Shown here: positions 8,736 through 16,537 of the stretch, piece after piece
Numbering within the stretch: the stretch's first letter is position 1
Layout of the letters: every line of letters starts with the position of its first letter
The notes under the pieces: generated by a model
What the model was told of the DNA's origin: nothing
Database searches by the model: none
Seen by the model: only the letters and a program-made list of their open reading frames with translations
Assembly (NCBI RefSeq): GCF_001815985.1
Contig: NZ_KV823538.1
Location: 154,357 to 218,356 of the forward strand
Length of the DNA: 64,000 nt
DNA from: Corynebacterium sp. HMSC27B11
GTDB taxonomy: Bacteria; Actinomycetota; Actinomycetes; Mycobacteriales; Mycobacteriaceae
Direction: 5' to 3'
Translations under genes and position numbers: made by a program

Positions 8736-10501
8736 TGACGTCCCTGCTCCTTGCGGCTAACAACCCACAGTCCCCGGACGCTTTCGCCGACGGGGCGGTG
8801 CTCGCCCTGTTCATCGTGGTGCCACTCATCGCCGCCGGCCTGTGCACCTTCCTGCCCTGGGCGAAGGCCCGGAACCTGCTGGCACTGCTGGTACCAGCCT
8901 TCGGGCTGGCGACCTCCGGCTGGCTGCTGGTCCGCTTCGGCGGCGACGAGTCGGTCATCGCCGATAACGTCGGTAACTTCGTGGGCGGCGTGGCGATCCC
9001 GCTGGCCGCGGACACGCTGAGCGCCCTGATGATCTTCACCACCGCGCTGGTGGCGCTGGTGGCCAACTGGTTCGCCCTCGTCGTGGGCGAGATGCGCGCC
9101 CGCTTCTACCCCGCCCTCGTGCTGATGCTCCTGGGCGGCGCGTGGGGCGCGATCCTCACCGCGGACCTGTTCAACCTCTTCGTGTTCATCGAGGTCATGC
9201 TGATGCCGTCCTTCGGGCTGGTAGCGATGACCGGAACCTGGGGTCGCCTGGCCGCAGCCCGCACGTTCATCGTGGTGAACCTGGTGACCTCCCTGCTGCT
9301 GGTCTCCGGCGTGGTGATGACCTACGCCGTGGTCGGCACGACGAACCTGGCTGCTCTGGCTGGTGCCGCTGGCCCGCGCGGCGAGGCAGGCTTCGCCGAT
9401 GGCATCTACGGCACGCAGTGGCAGCTGGTGGTCGCCCTCGGCATGGTGCTGCTGGCCCTGTCCGTTAAGGCCGGTGTCACCCCGACGCACACCTGGCTGC
9501 CGCGGGCGTACCCGTTCACTTCCCCGGCCGTGATGGCACTGTTCTCCGGCCTACACACGAAGGTCGCGGTCTACGGCATCCTGCGCGTCTACATGACCGT
9601 CTTCGAGGGTGACGCCCGCTACGCGTGGGCGATCCTCGTCATCATGGTCCTGGGCATGTTCATTGGCGGCTTCGCAGGCCTGTCGGAGAACACGATCCGC
9701 GGGGTGTTGGCCTACCAGATGGTCAACGGCATCCCGTACATGCTGATCCCGCTGGCCTTCCTCACCGCCCGCCCGACCCTGGTGCTGGGCGCTGGACTGT
9801 TCTACATGCTGCACCACATGGTGATCGCCGCCAGCCTCATCATGGCCGGTGGCGCGATCGAGGAGACCTATGGCCACGGCAGGCTCCGCCCGCTGCACGG
9901 CCTGATGCGCCGCGACCCCTTCGTGGCGACGGTGTTCGCCGCCGGCGCGCTGGCGATCGTGGGCTTCCCACCCTTCTCCGGCCTGTGGGGCAAGCTGGCG
10001 CTGGTCTTCGGCATTGCCGAGGACGGCAGCTGGAAGGCGTGGCTGGCGATCGGCACGATCATCCTGACCTCCATCGGCGCGCTGCTGAGCATGATCTACG
10101 TGTGGCGCGAGATCTTCTGGGGCCGTCCGATGAACCGCAACGAGGCGGACCCGGATCTGCGCATCAAGCCGAAGTACGTGCTCCCGTCTGCCGCGATGGC
10201 CGTGGTCTCCGTGGTGATCTTCTTCGCCGCGGGCCCAATCTTCTCCATCACCAACCGGGCAGCGGAGGACCTCATCGACACCACCGAGTACGTCAGCACC
10301 GTTTTCGGCGCCAACCAGTCCGACGAGCTGGTGGGCGGGCCTGGTCCGATCGGGCAGGTGCTGGACCCGGGTCCGTCCGGACTGGCGCACGTGCCGGGTG
10401 CGGATGAGCCGCAGGGCGTGTCCGAGGTTGCCCACGGCGATGCGGACGCCGCCGATAACGCCACCGCCGATAATGCCGGTGGTCAGGAAGGAGCACGCTA
10501 A
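8735..10501 (+). CDS. mrpD: Mrp antiporter subunit D (MnhD, NuoN/NuoM-like)
   Basis: The second large proton-translocating subunit of the Mrp complex, 588 residues. The 14-helix antiporter core shows the diagnostic VKAGVTPTHTWLPRAYPFTS, ALFSGLHTKVAVYGILR and LFYMLHHMVIAASLIMAGG segments, holding the Lys and His residues used for proton transfer. The C-terminal ~75 residues after the last helix are acidic and Gly/Ala-rich, probably cytoplasmic. ATG 8735 overlaps the mrpC stop and is preceded by AAGGAGG. The stop again overlaps the next start (TAATG), so subunits C, D and E should be made in equal amounts. Confidence 0.94.
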   Translation: MTSLLLAANNPQSPDAFADGAVLALFIVVPLIAAGLCTFLPWAKARNLLALLVPAFGLATSGWLLVRFGGDESVIADNVGNFVGGVAIPLAADTLSALMIFTTALVALVANWFALVVGEMRARFYPALVLMLLGGAWGAILTADLFNLFVFIEVMLMPSFGLVAMTGTWGRLAAARTFIVVNLVTSLLLVSGVVMTYAVVGTTNLAALAGAAGPRGEAGFADGIYGTQWQLVVALGMVLLALSVKAGVTPTHTWLPRAYPFTSPAVMALFSGLHTKVAVYGILRVYMTVFEGDARYAWAILVIMVLGMFIGGFAGLSENTIRGVLAYQMVNGIPYMLIPLAFLTARPTLVLGAGLFYMLHHMVIAASLIMAGGAIEETYGHGRLRPLHGLMRRDPFVATVFAAGALAIVGFPPFSGLWGKLALVFGIAEDGSWKAWLAIGTIILTSIGALLSMIYVWREIFWGRPMNRNEADPDLRIKPKYVLPSAAMAVVSVVIFFAAGPIFSITNRAAEDLIDTTEYVSTVFGANQSDELVGGPGPIGQVLDPGPSGLAHVPGADEPQGVSEVAHGDADAADNATADNAGGQEGAR

Positions 10502-11211
10502 TGAAGCCCTGGAAAGTCCCCTTCCACTGCCTGTTCTACGCGGGCTGGCTGGTCGGCCAGGTGATCAAGGAGTCGATCGTGATGATGATCGATACCTTCG
10601 GCACCGGCCGCCGCATCGCACCGGTGGTGATCTACTACCCGCTGCGGGTCCGTAAGGAACGCAATATCGCCGCCCTCGCGGCCTCCATCACCATCACCCC
10701 GGGCACGCTGGCCCTGGGTATCACGGGCCCGAAGGAGGTTGACTACGACGCGGAGCGCGGCGAGCGCTCCCTCAACGACGCCTTCGAGGTCAAGTCCAGC
10801 GAGTACGAGGTGCAGCACCGCGATACCGCACAGCGCTACCTCGCGATCCACGCCATGTACGGCCAGGATCCGCTGGAGCTGATGGAGGGCTTCGCCGAGA
10901 TGGAGGAGACGCTGGTGCCGTCGGTGAAGGGCATCAAGCAGAACTTCGACGTCGACTCCCTCGTGGAGCGGGGCCGTCCGGGACCTCGCGGTTTCCGTGG
11001 TTCCCGCGGTGGCCGTGCCTCCGACGAGACGGTCTTCGACGTGGAGAAGGTGGACTCCACCCCGCACGCCGCGGCCTACGTCGCCGCCGTCCTGAGCGAG
11101 GACTCCGAGGACGGTGCGAAGGCGGACGCCCCGAAGCACGAGGACTACGGCTTCCGCGACCCCCTGTACCCGAACAAGTACCGCGACCAGAAGAAGAAAA
11201 AGGGAAAGTAG
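10501..11211 (+). CDS. mrpE: Mrp antiporter subunit E (MnhE)
   Basis: The MnhE subunit contributes an auxiliary membrane part of the Mrp complex. Two or three hydrophobic segments near the N-terminus are followed by the family block RKERNIAALAASITITPGTL and a YEVQHRD-like soluble part. At 236 residues it exceeds the typical ~160. From about residue 160 it has a charged tail with an RG-rich patch (GRPGPRGFRGSRGGR) and a Lys-rich end. ATG 10501 overlaps the mrpD stop and is preceded by AAGGAG. The next gene begins directly after its stop. Confidence 0.9.
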   Translation: MKPWKVPFHCLFYAGWLVGQVIKESIVMMIDTFGTGRRIAPVVIYYPLRVRKERNIAALAASITITPGTLALGITGPKEVDYDAERGERSLNDAFEVKSSEYEVQHRDTAQRYLAIHAMYGQDPLELMEGFAEMEETLVPSVKGIKQNFDVDSLVERGRPGPRGFRGSRGGRASDETVFDVEKVDSTPHAAAYVAAVLSEDSEDGAKADAPKHEDYGFRDPLYPNKYRDQKKKKGK

Positions 11212-11490
11212 ATGGAACCCACAACGCTGCTCTACATCCTGGTCGGCATCGCCGCGGCGATCATCGTCCTTGGCTTGCTGACGGTGCTGTACCGTGCGGT
11301 GACCACCAAGAACGACGGGCGCCGCGCGGTGCTGTCCGACATGCTTTTCGCCTGCATGATCGCGCTGTTCCTGTGCTTGAGCATCTTTAACCACACGGCG
11401 ATTACCTACGAGGTCGCGATGTTCGCCGGGCTGTTTTCCGCCCTGTCGACTGGTGCCGCGGCCCGCATTATCACCCGAGGGAGGCGCTAA
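11212..11490 (+). CDS. mrpF: Mrp antiporter subunit F (MnhF)
   Basis: A 92-residue protein with three transmembrane helices, matching MnhF in size and in the central RAVLSDMLFACMIALF-like block, where the Asp at a helix start is typical. It is needed for assembly and activity of the Mrp complex. The ATG lies directly behind the mrpE stop, and the AGGGAAAG at the end of mrpE serves as its ribosome site. mrpG follows after 3 bp. Confidence 0.9.
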   Translation: MEPTTLLYILVGIAAAIIVLGLLTVLYRAVTTKNDGRRAVLSDMLFACMIALFLCLSIFNHTAITYEVAMFAGLFSALSTGAAARIITRGRR

Positions 11491-11493
11491 ACC

Positions 11494-11925
11494 ATGGCTG
11501 TTTCTACCGCTGCTACCGCTGCGTCTACGAACGAGCTTCTGTTGGCTGCATCCGAGCAGGTTGAGTACCAGGAGCCGAGCTGGTTCGCGGTCGTGCTGAT
11601 CGGCATCCTGGCGATCACCGGATCGGTGTTCGTGCTGGTATCCGCCCGCGCGATGTACCTGGCCCCAGATGCGCTGAGCCAGCTGAACATGACCGGCCCC
11701 GCAATGGGCGTGGGTATTCCGCTGCTGATCTGCGCGAACCTGGTCTTCCACTTCGCCACCGAGGGCTTCGTGTTGGGCTATCTGATCCGTGCCTGCGTCG
11801 CGATCACGGCCTTCCTGGTGATCAGCTCGGTGGGTTCCTTCTTCATGGGTCGCGCGCTGCACGCCACCCACTGGGATCACACGGTGCCGCTGTCCGGTGG
11901 TACCCGCCAGCCAGACGCGAAGTAG
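11494..11925 (+). CDS. mrpG: Mrp antiporter subunit G (MnhG)
   Basis: The last gene of the operon, 143 residues. It has three membrane helices, as in MnhG. The first carries the family feature of a small-residue-rich helix ending in a YLAPDALSQLNMTGPAMGVG segment (typically RxxDxxxRxHAxTxxxxxG). A short soluble N-terminus rich in Ala/Thr precedes it. ATG 11494 is preceded by GAGGGAGG. A strong hairpin terminator follows 27 bp after the stop, so transcription of the six-gene operon ends here. Confidence 0.88.
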   Translation: MAVSTAATAASTNELLLAASEQVEYQEPSWFAVVLIGILAITGSVFVLVSARAMYLAPDALSQLNMTGPAMGVGIPLLICANLVFHFATEGFVLGYLIRACVAITAFLVISSVGSFFMGRALHATHWDHTVPLSGGTRQPDAK

Positions 11926-11952
11926 CGCCGCTGCTCCCCTCCCCCAGATAGC

Positions 11953-11993
11953 GCGAAGGCCGCCCAGAGGATGTCCTCCGGGCGGCCTTTCGC
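11953..11993. terminator. Bidirectional terminator between mrpG and ohr
   Basis: A 13-14-bp stem, GCGAAGGCCGCCC (11953-11965) with GGGCGGCCTTTCGC (11980-11993), with A/T-rich flanks on each side of the stem. It lies between convergent genes and can serve both strands. Confidence 0.85.
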
Positions 11994-12015
11994 TGTGCGC
12001 TAGTTAGTCAGCGGC

Positions 12016-12441
12016 TTAGGCGACCTTGGCGACGACCTCCACGTCGGTGTCGCCGCGCATTGCCTTGGAGTACGGGCAGAAGGCGTGGGCCGCCTGCACG
12101 AGCTCATCGGCCTGCGCCTGCTCCACACCGAAGAGGGTGGCCTCGATGCGGGAGGTGATGCGGAAACCCTCATCGACGGAGTTCAGGGTGCACTCCACCA
12201 GAACCTCGGGAGCCTTGGAAAGATCCACGCCGTTGTCCTTCATCTGCTTCTGCAGCGCACCGTTGAAGCAGGCCGCCCAGCCAGCAGCGACGAGCTGCTC
12301 CGGGTTGGTGCCCTCACCGGAGCCACCGAGCTCCTTCGGCGGGCGGACGTCCAGGTCGATCTGGCGGTCCGAGGTGGCGACGTGGCCGTCGCGGCCGCCG
12401 CCGGTGGACAGTGCCTTCGCGTTGTACAGCGCCTTGCTCAT
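12016..12441 (-). CDS. ohr: Organic hydroperoxide resistance protein (Ohr/OsmC family)
   Basis: A thiol peroxidase of 141 residues that reduces organic and fatty-acid hydroperoxides in the cytoplasm. The two catalytic cysteines are seen in AACFNGAL and FCPYSKAMRGDTDVEV, the Ohr signature. The starting ALYNAKALSTGGGRDGHV also fits Ohr better than OsmC. I chose the ATG at 12441 because GAAGGAG lies 6-8 nt upstream. A longer in-frame start at 12468 has no ribosome site. The gene follows katA on the same strand by 52 bp, so both peroxide-detoxifying enzymes may be cotranscribed. Confidence 0.93.
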   Translation of the reverse strand: MSKALYNAKALSTGGGRDGHVATSDRQIDLDVRPPKELGGSGEGTNPEQLVAAGWAACFNGALQKQMKDNGVDLSKAPEVLVECTLNSVDEGFRITSRIEATLFGVEQAQADELVQAAHAFCPYSKAMRGDTDVEVVAKVA

Positions 12442-12493
12442 CGAAAACTCCTTCGCTGGTTGCTTCAAACCTTGCTCTGCTGCCCGAGTGTAC

Positions 12494-14110
12494 TTACTTG
12501 CTGGCGGTGAAGACTTCCTTCACGCGAGCGGCGAGGTTCTCGTCCACGTGGCCCCAGTAGGTGTAGCACTGCTGTTCCACCTGCTCGGAGACACCGGCCA
12601 TCGCGCCAGCGATGTTCTTGGCCAGGCGCTCGCGCTGCTCGTCGTCCATGACCTCGCGGACGAGCTGGCGGGCCTGTGCGAAGTCGTCGTCCTCCGGGTG
12701 GCGGTGGTAGGCGCCGAAGGTCAGGTCGCCGCCGTAGTTTTCGTCGAAGAGGCCGAGCTCATCAGCCAGGCCGGTGCCGGACTCCGAGCCGCGGCCGAAG
12801 CCGTACTGGGACTCGCCGGCAGCCACGCCCTTCTGGACCACGCCGGAACCGTCGGACGTGTCCTGGGTGCCCTCGCCTCGCTCGAAGCGGTTCGGGGAGT
12901 ACACCGGGGTGTCGCGCGGCGGGAACTCATAGGCCATCGCGCCGTCCTTGGTGTTGTACCGGTTCAGGTCCTTGCGGATCGGGCGGTTGACCGGCAGCTG
13001 GGAGTTATTCGCGCCGAGGCGGTAGCGCTGGACGTCCTGGTAGGCGAAGACGCGGGCGAGCAGCATCTTGTCCGGGGAGAAGCCCACGCCCGGCACGATG
13101 TTCGACGGCGCGAAAGCGGCCTGCTCGATCTGTGCGAAGTGGTTCTCCGGGTTCTGGTTCAGCGTGAAGTGGCCGACGTCGATCAGCGGGTAGTCCTTCT
13201 GTGACCAGGTCTTGGTCAGGTCGAAGGGGTTCCAGCGGTAGTCCTTGGCCTCCTCGAAGGGCATGATCTGCACCTTGACGTCCCAGGTCGGGTAGTCGCC
13301 GCGCTCGATGGCGTCGAAGAGGTCCTGGCGGTTGTGGTCGAAGTCGCCGGAACCGACGATCTTGTTGGCTTCTTCGTCGGTGAGGGTCTTCCAGCCCTGG
13401 CGGGTCTTGAAGTGGTACTTCACCCAGAATCGCTCACCGGAGGCGTTGATCCACTGGTAGGTGTGGGAGCCGAAGCCGTCCATGTGGCGGAAGGTGGCCG
13501 GGATGCCGCGGTCGCCCATGAGGTAGGTGACCTGGTGGGCGGATTCTGGGGAGCGGGTCCAGAAGTCCCACTGCATGTCCGCAGAGCGCAGGCCATTGTT
13601 CAGGCGCTTCTGGGAGCGGATGAAGTCCGGGAATTTCACGCCGTCGCGGAGGAAGAACACCGGGGTGTTGTTGCCCACGATGTCGTAGTTGCCCTCCTGA
13701 GTGTAGAACTTCAGGCTGAAGCCACGCACGTCGCGCACGGTGTCCGGGAAGCCGAGCTCGCCGGCGACCGTGGAGAAGCGGGCGAGCATCGGGGTGACGC
13801 GCCCCTTCTGGAAGAGGTCTGCCTTCGTGTACTGGGAGACGTCCTCGGTGATGGTCAGTTCACCGAACGCGCCGGAGCCCTTGGCGTGGACGTTGCGCTC
13901 CGGGATGCGCTCGCGGTTGAAGGACTGGTGCTTCTCCACCAGCGAGACGTCGTGCAGCGCGATCGGCCCCTGGTCCCCGACGGTGGCGGAGTGCTCCTGG
14001 GTGGTAATGGGGGCACCGTTGTTTCGGGTGGCGTGACCGGTGACGGGGCACATGCCCCGGGATGCGATGTCCTTGGCGGTCAGGTTGCCGGTGTTCTTCT
14101 GGTTAGTCAC
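12494..14110 (-). CDS. katA: Monofunctional heme catalase
   Basis: A small-subunit clade catalase of 538 residues that dismutates hydrogen peroxide. The N-terminal arm PVTGHATRNNGAPIT is followed by the catalytic His in VHAKGSGAFG (about 74), the Asn in GNYDIVGNNTPVFF (about 147) and the heme-ligand Tyr region RVFAYQDVQRYRLG (about 350). The GTG start at 14110 sits behind TAAGGAGG. The upstream region shared with sigC contains ATAG/CTAT half-sites that may bind a peroxide regulator. The neighbours ohr, sigC and hemH form an oxidative-stress and heme block. I recall the sigC-katA pair from C. glutamicum. Confidence 0.96.
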   Translation of the reverse strand: MTNQKNTGNLTAKDIASRGMCPVTGHATRNNGAPITTQEHSATVGDQGPIALHDVSLVEKHQSFNRERIPERNVHAKGSGAFGELTITEDVSQYTKADLFQKGRVTPMLARFSTVAGELGFPDTVRDVRGFSLKFYTQEGNYDIVGNNTPVFFLRDGVKFPDFIRSQKRLNNGLRSADMQWDFWTRSPESAHQVTYLMGDRGIPATFRHMDGFGSHTYQWINASGERFWVKYHFKTRQGWKTLTDEEANKIVGSGDFDHNRQDLFDAIERGDYPTWDVKVQIMPFEEAKDYRWNPFDLTKTWSQKDYPLIDVGHFTLNQNPENHFAQIEQAAFAPSNIVPGVGFSPDKMLLARVFAYQDVQRYRLGANNSQLPVNRPIRKDLNRYNTKDGAMAYEFPPRDTPVYSPNRFERGEGTQDTSDGSGVVQKGVAAGESQYGFGRGSESGTGLADELGLFDENYGGDLTFGAYHRHPEDDDFAQARQLVREVMDDEQRERLAKNIAGAMAGVSEQVEQQCYTYWGHVDENLAARVKEVFTASK

Positions 14111-14338
14111 GGTGATCCTCCTTAGGGAATGTGGCTTCCATCACCCAGGTTGCCACAGTGGCGAATACGCCGCCACAGCCTTTACCTATCAATCAAGGTC
14201 TTTTAAATAGGTTAAATACTATCGATTCGGCGTGCAACCATCGCCCCTACCTATCGATGCGCCAACGAGCGCCACGCCCGCATCCCGGCTCGTAGGGGAG
14301 CGTGAAAACCGCAGGCCACTGCTAAGCTGGTCTTTAAC
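14111..14338. promoter_or_regulatory. Divergent katA-sigC control region with OxyR-like half-sites
   Basis: An A/T-rich stretch with repeated ATAG/CTAT elements: CTAT at 14186-14189, ATAG at 14207-14210, CTAT at 14219-14222 and CTAT at 14252-14255. TACCTATC occurs twice (14183-14190, 14248-14255). ATAG-N8-CTAT at 14207-14222 resembles the OxyR half-site (ATAG-N7-CTAT) with one extra base. Closer to katA a GTGGCG/CGCCAC hairpin lies near 14158-14175, in its leader. For sigC, TAAGCT at 14323-14328 ends 10 nt before the ATG, and GTGAAAAC at 14302-14309 sits near -35. Control by OxyR and sigC autoregulation are inferences. Confidence 0.4.
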
Positions 14339-15001
14339 ATGAGCAACTTCCCTCCCTCCCCCGCTGGCCGCCACGGCCACACCGCCGAGGTCGACGCACA
14401 CGTCACCGACCTCGCGCTGCGTGCTGCCCGGGGAGATAAGGCAGCTCTCAACGAGTTCATCGCCGCCACCCACGACGACGTCTGGCGCCTGCTCGCACAC
14501 CTGGCGAACCCGGACCAGGCAGATGACCTCACCCAGGAGACCTACCTGCGGGTACTCTCCGCACTCCCCCGCTTCGCCGCCCGCTCCACGGCCCGCACCT
14601 GGATCCTTTCCCTGGCCCGGCGCGTGTGGGTGGACAGCATCCGCCACGACATGGCCCGCCCCCGCAAGTCCGCCGCCGAGTGGGAGGACGCCGCCGGCGA
14701 TACCCCCGCCGCCGAGACCACGGGTGGCTCCAGCTGGGCGGAGTGGCTGGACACCCAGGACATGCTCAACTCCCTGGAACCGGACCGCAGGGAGGCGCTG
14801 ATCCTCACCCAGATGCTGGGGTATACCTACGCGGAGGCCGCGAAGATCGCGAACGTGCGCACCGGCACCATCCGCTCCCGCGTTGCTCGGGCGCGGGCCG
14901 ACCTGGTCGAGATGCAGCAGGCGCAGCAGGCCCGCCAGGAGCGCCAGCAGGCCGAGGCCACCGGGACCACCCGCCTGGGGCGGCGGTTGTGGCAGGCGTA
15001 G
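14339..15001 (+). CDS. sigC: ECF sigma factor, SigC-type
   Basis: An extracytoplasmic-function sigma factor of 220 residues that directs RNA polymerase to stress promoters. Region 2 reads FIAATHDDVWRLLAHLAN followed by QADDLTQETYLRVLSALPRF. Region 4 is the helix-turn-helix ALILTQMLGYTYAEAAKIAN and RTGTIRSRVARAR. No anti-sigma gene follows, as expected for SigC. The C-terminal Gln/Ala-rich tail (QQAQQARQERQQAEA) is low-complexity. The start ATG lies close to a TAAGCT box, so the leader is very short. The name rests on its divergent position to katA, which I recall from C. glutamicum, where SigC is linked to respiratory and copper stress. Confidence 0.85.
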   Translation: MSNFPPSPAGRHGHTAEVDAHVTDLALRAARGDKAALNEFIAATHDDVWRLLAHLANPDQADDLTQETYLRVLSALPRFAARSTARTWILSLARRVWVDSIRHDMARPRKSAAEWEDAAGDTPAAETTGGSSWAEWLDTQDMLNSLEPDRREALILTQMLGYTYAEAAKIANVRTGTIRSRVARARADLVEMQQAQQARQERQQAEATGTTRLGRRLWQA

Positions 15002-15049
15002 CGCCCGAGCCTGACGTCCTAAAAATTTAGCGCGCGTACCCTGGGGGGC

Positions 15050-16534
15050 ATGAGCGAGACAGTCTTCGAGCAGACCCTAGATCACCCCATTGACCAGGTG
15101 TGGGGCGTGCATGCGACGCCGGGGATCGTCACCCGCCTGACGCCTGGTTTCACGCGTGTGCGGCTGCTGCAGGAGGCTGGGAATCTAAAGAGCGGGCTGA
15201 CCCGCATGCGTTTCCCCGGCGGCGTGGTGTGGGAGGGCAAGCACGACCCGGGGTTCTACCGCCCGCTCGTCGCGGCCAGCGGTGGGCGACCGGCGCACGT
15301 GGACTCCCCGGCGCAGTTTTCGGACGTCTGCGCGACTCCTGGGGTCGGTTCGGCGTTCGGTTGGCGGCATGTCCATTCTTTTCAGGACGTCCCTACCGGC
15401 GGCGGGACTATCTTGCGTGATCGGATCACCACGAACGCGCCGAGTTTTCTGGCAGACCAGCTGCTCAAGGGGGTTTTCGGCTACCGGCAAGCGCAGCTGG
15501 CGGGGGATCTGAAGCACCTGCAACAGGCCCGGGGCTGGGCCGGGGAGTCCACCGGCGAGATGACGATCGCGGTGACCGGAGCGACGGGCGCGGTGGGCAC
15601 GCAGCTATGCGCGTTGCTGCAGTTGGCGGGGCACCGGGTGATCCGGCTGAGCCGGAACCCGCGGCCGCTGATCGATGAGGCGAATGCGCGCCCCGGTGGG
15701 GCGGCGGTGCATTACCGGCAGTGGGATCCGGAGCACCCGGCCGAGGACCTGCTGGCCGACGTGGATGCGGTGGCGCACCTGGCTGGCAGCCCGATCGCGG
15801 GCCGGTTTACGGAAGAGCACCTGGCGACGGTCGCGGGTTCGCGGATCGAGCCAACACGGAAGCTCGCGGAGCTGGCGGCCCGCACGGATCGGGTGCATAC
15901 CTTCGTGTCCGCGTCGGCGGTGGGTTTCTACGGGGCCGATGCCCCGGAGCCGGTGGATGAGGCCGCCCCGGCGGATGAGTCCTCGACACTGGGCCGGATC
16001 GTCCGGGACTGGGAGGCCGCGACGGAACTCGCGGTGGCCGCAGGGCTGCGTGTCGTGCAGGTGCGTACCGGGCTGGTGATGGCCGCGGGCACCGCGCTGC
16101 TGGATCTGCTGACCGCGCAGGCCAAGCTGGGCGGTGGGCCGCTCGGCAGCGGGCGCCAGTTCTTCCCGTGGATCGCGATGAATGACCTCGTGGATATCTA
16201 CCACCGGGCGCTGACCGACCCGATGCTGCACGGCCCGGTCAATGCGGTGGCGCCGGGGATCGTGCGCAACCGGGAGTTCATGGCCACGCTGGCGGAGGTG
16301 GGCGGAAACCCGCTGCTCCCGCGGGGCCTGCGGTCTAAGATGCAGCTGCCGGTTCCGGCTGCTGGGCCCCGGCTGCTGCTGGGTGAAGATGGTGCCGCTG
16401 AGCTGGCGCTGGCGGACCAGAACGTCCGCCCCGCCGTGCTGACCGATATGGGGCACGACTTCCGCACCCCGGAGCTCGCCGACGCGCTGCGCCACGAGTT
16501 GGGGAAGAACCCGGCGCGCGCACTACAGTCTTAG
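15050..16534 (+). CDS. SRPBCC-domain / TIGR01777-type NAD(P)-epimerase fusion with DUF1731
   Basis: A 494-residue fusion. Residues 1-160 resemble an SRPBCC (START-like) ligand-binding domain: FEQTLDHPIDQVWGVHATPG, then a RHVHSFQD...GGTILRDRI strand region. From about residue 170 a Rossmann-fold extended SDR begins with AVTGATGAVGTQLC. It contains VDAVAHLAGSPI, SASAVGFYG and VRTGLVMA blocks of the YfcH/TIGR01777 epimerases. The end is the DUF1731 module (VPAAGPRLLLGEDGAAELALADQNV). The substrate is unknown. A TACCCT box and a GGGGGG stretch directly precede the ATG. hemH starts 3 nt after its stop. Confidence 0.85.
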   Translation: MSETVFEQTLDHPIDQVWGVHATPGIVTRLTPGFTRVRLLQEAGNLKSGLTRMRFPGGVVWEGKHDPGFYRPLVAASGGRPAHVDSPAQFSDVCATPGVGSAFGWRHVHSFQDVPTGGGTILRDRITTNAPSFLADQLLKGVFGYRQAQLAGDLKHLQQARGWAGESTGEMTIAVTGATGAVGTQLCALLQLAGHRVIRLSRNPRPLIDEANARPGGAAVHYRQWDPEHPAEDLLADVDAVAHLAGSPIAGRFTEEHLATVAGSRIEPTRKLAELAARTDRVHTFVSASAVGFYGADAPEPVDEAAPADESSTLGRIVRDWEAATELAVAAGLRVVQVRTGLVMAAGTALLDLLTAQAKLGGGPLGSGRQFFPWIAMNDLVDIYHRALTDPMLHGPVNAVAPGIVRNREFMATLAEVGGNPLLPRGLRSKMQLPVPAAGPRLLLGEDGAAELALADQNVRPAVLTDMGHDFRTPELADALRHELGKNPARALQS

Positions 16535-16537
16535 GTT

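Noticed and set aside
12026..13204. Long plus-strand frame opposite ohr and katA
   Set aside because: Antisense of two well-supported genes and crossing their boundary; no domain.
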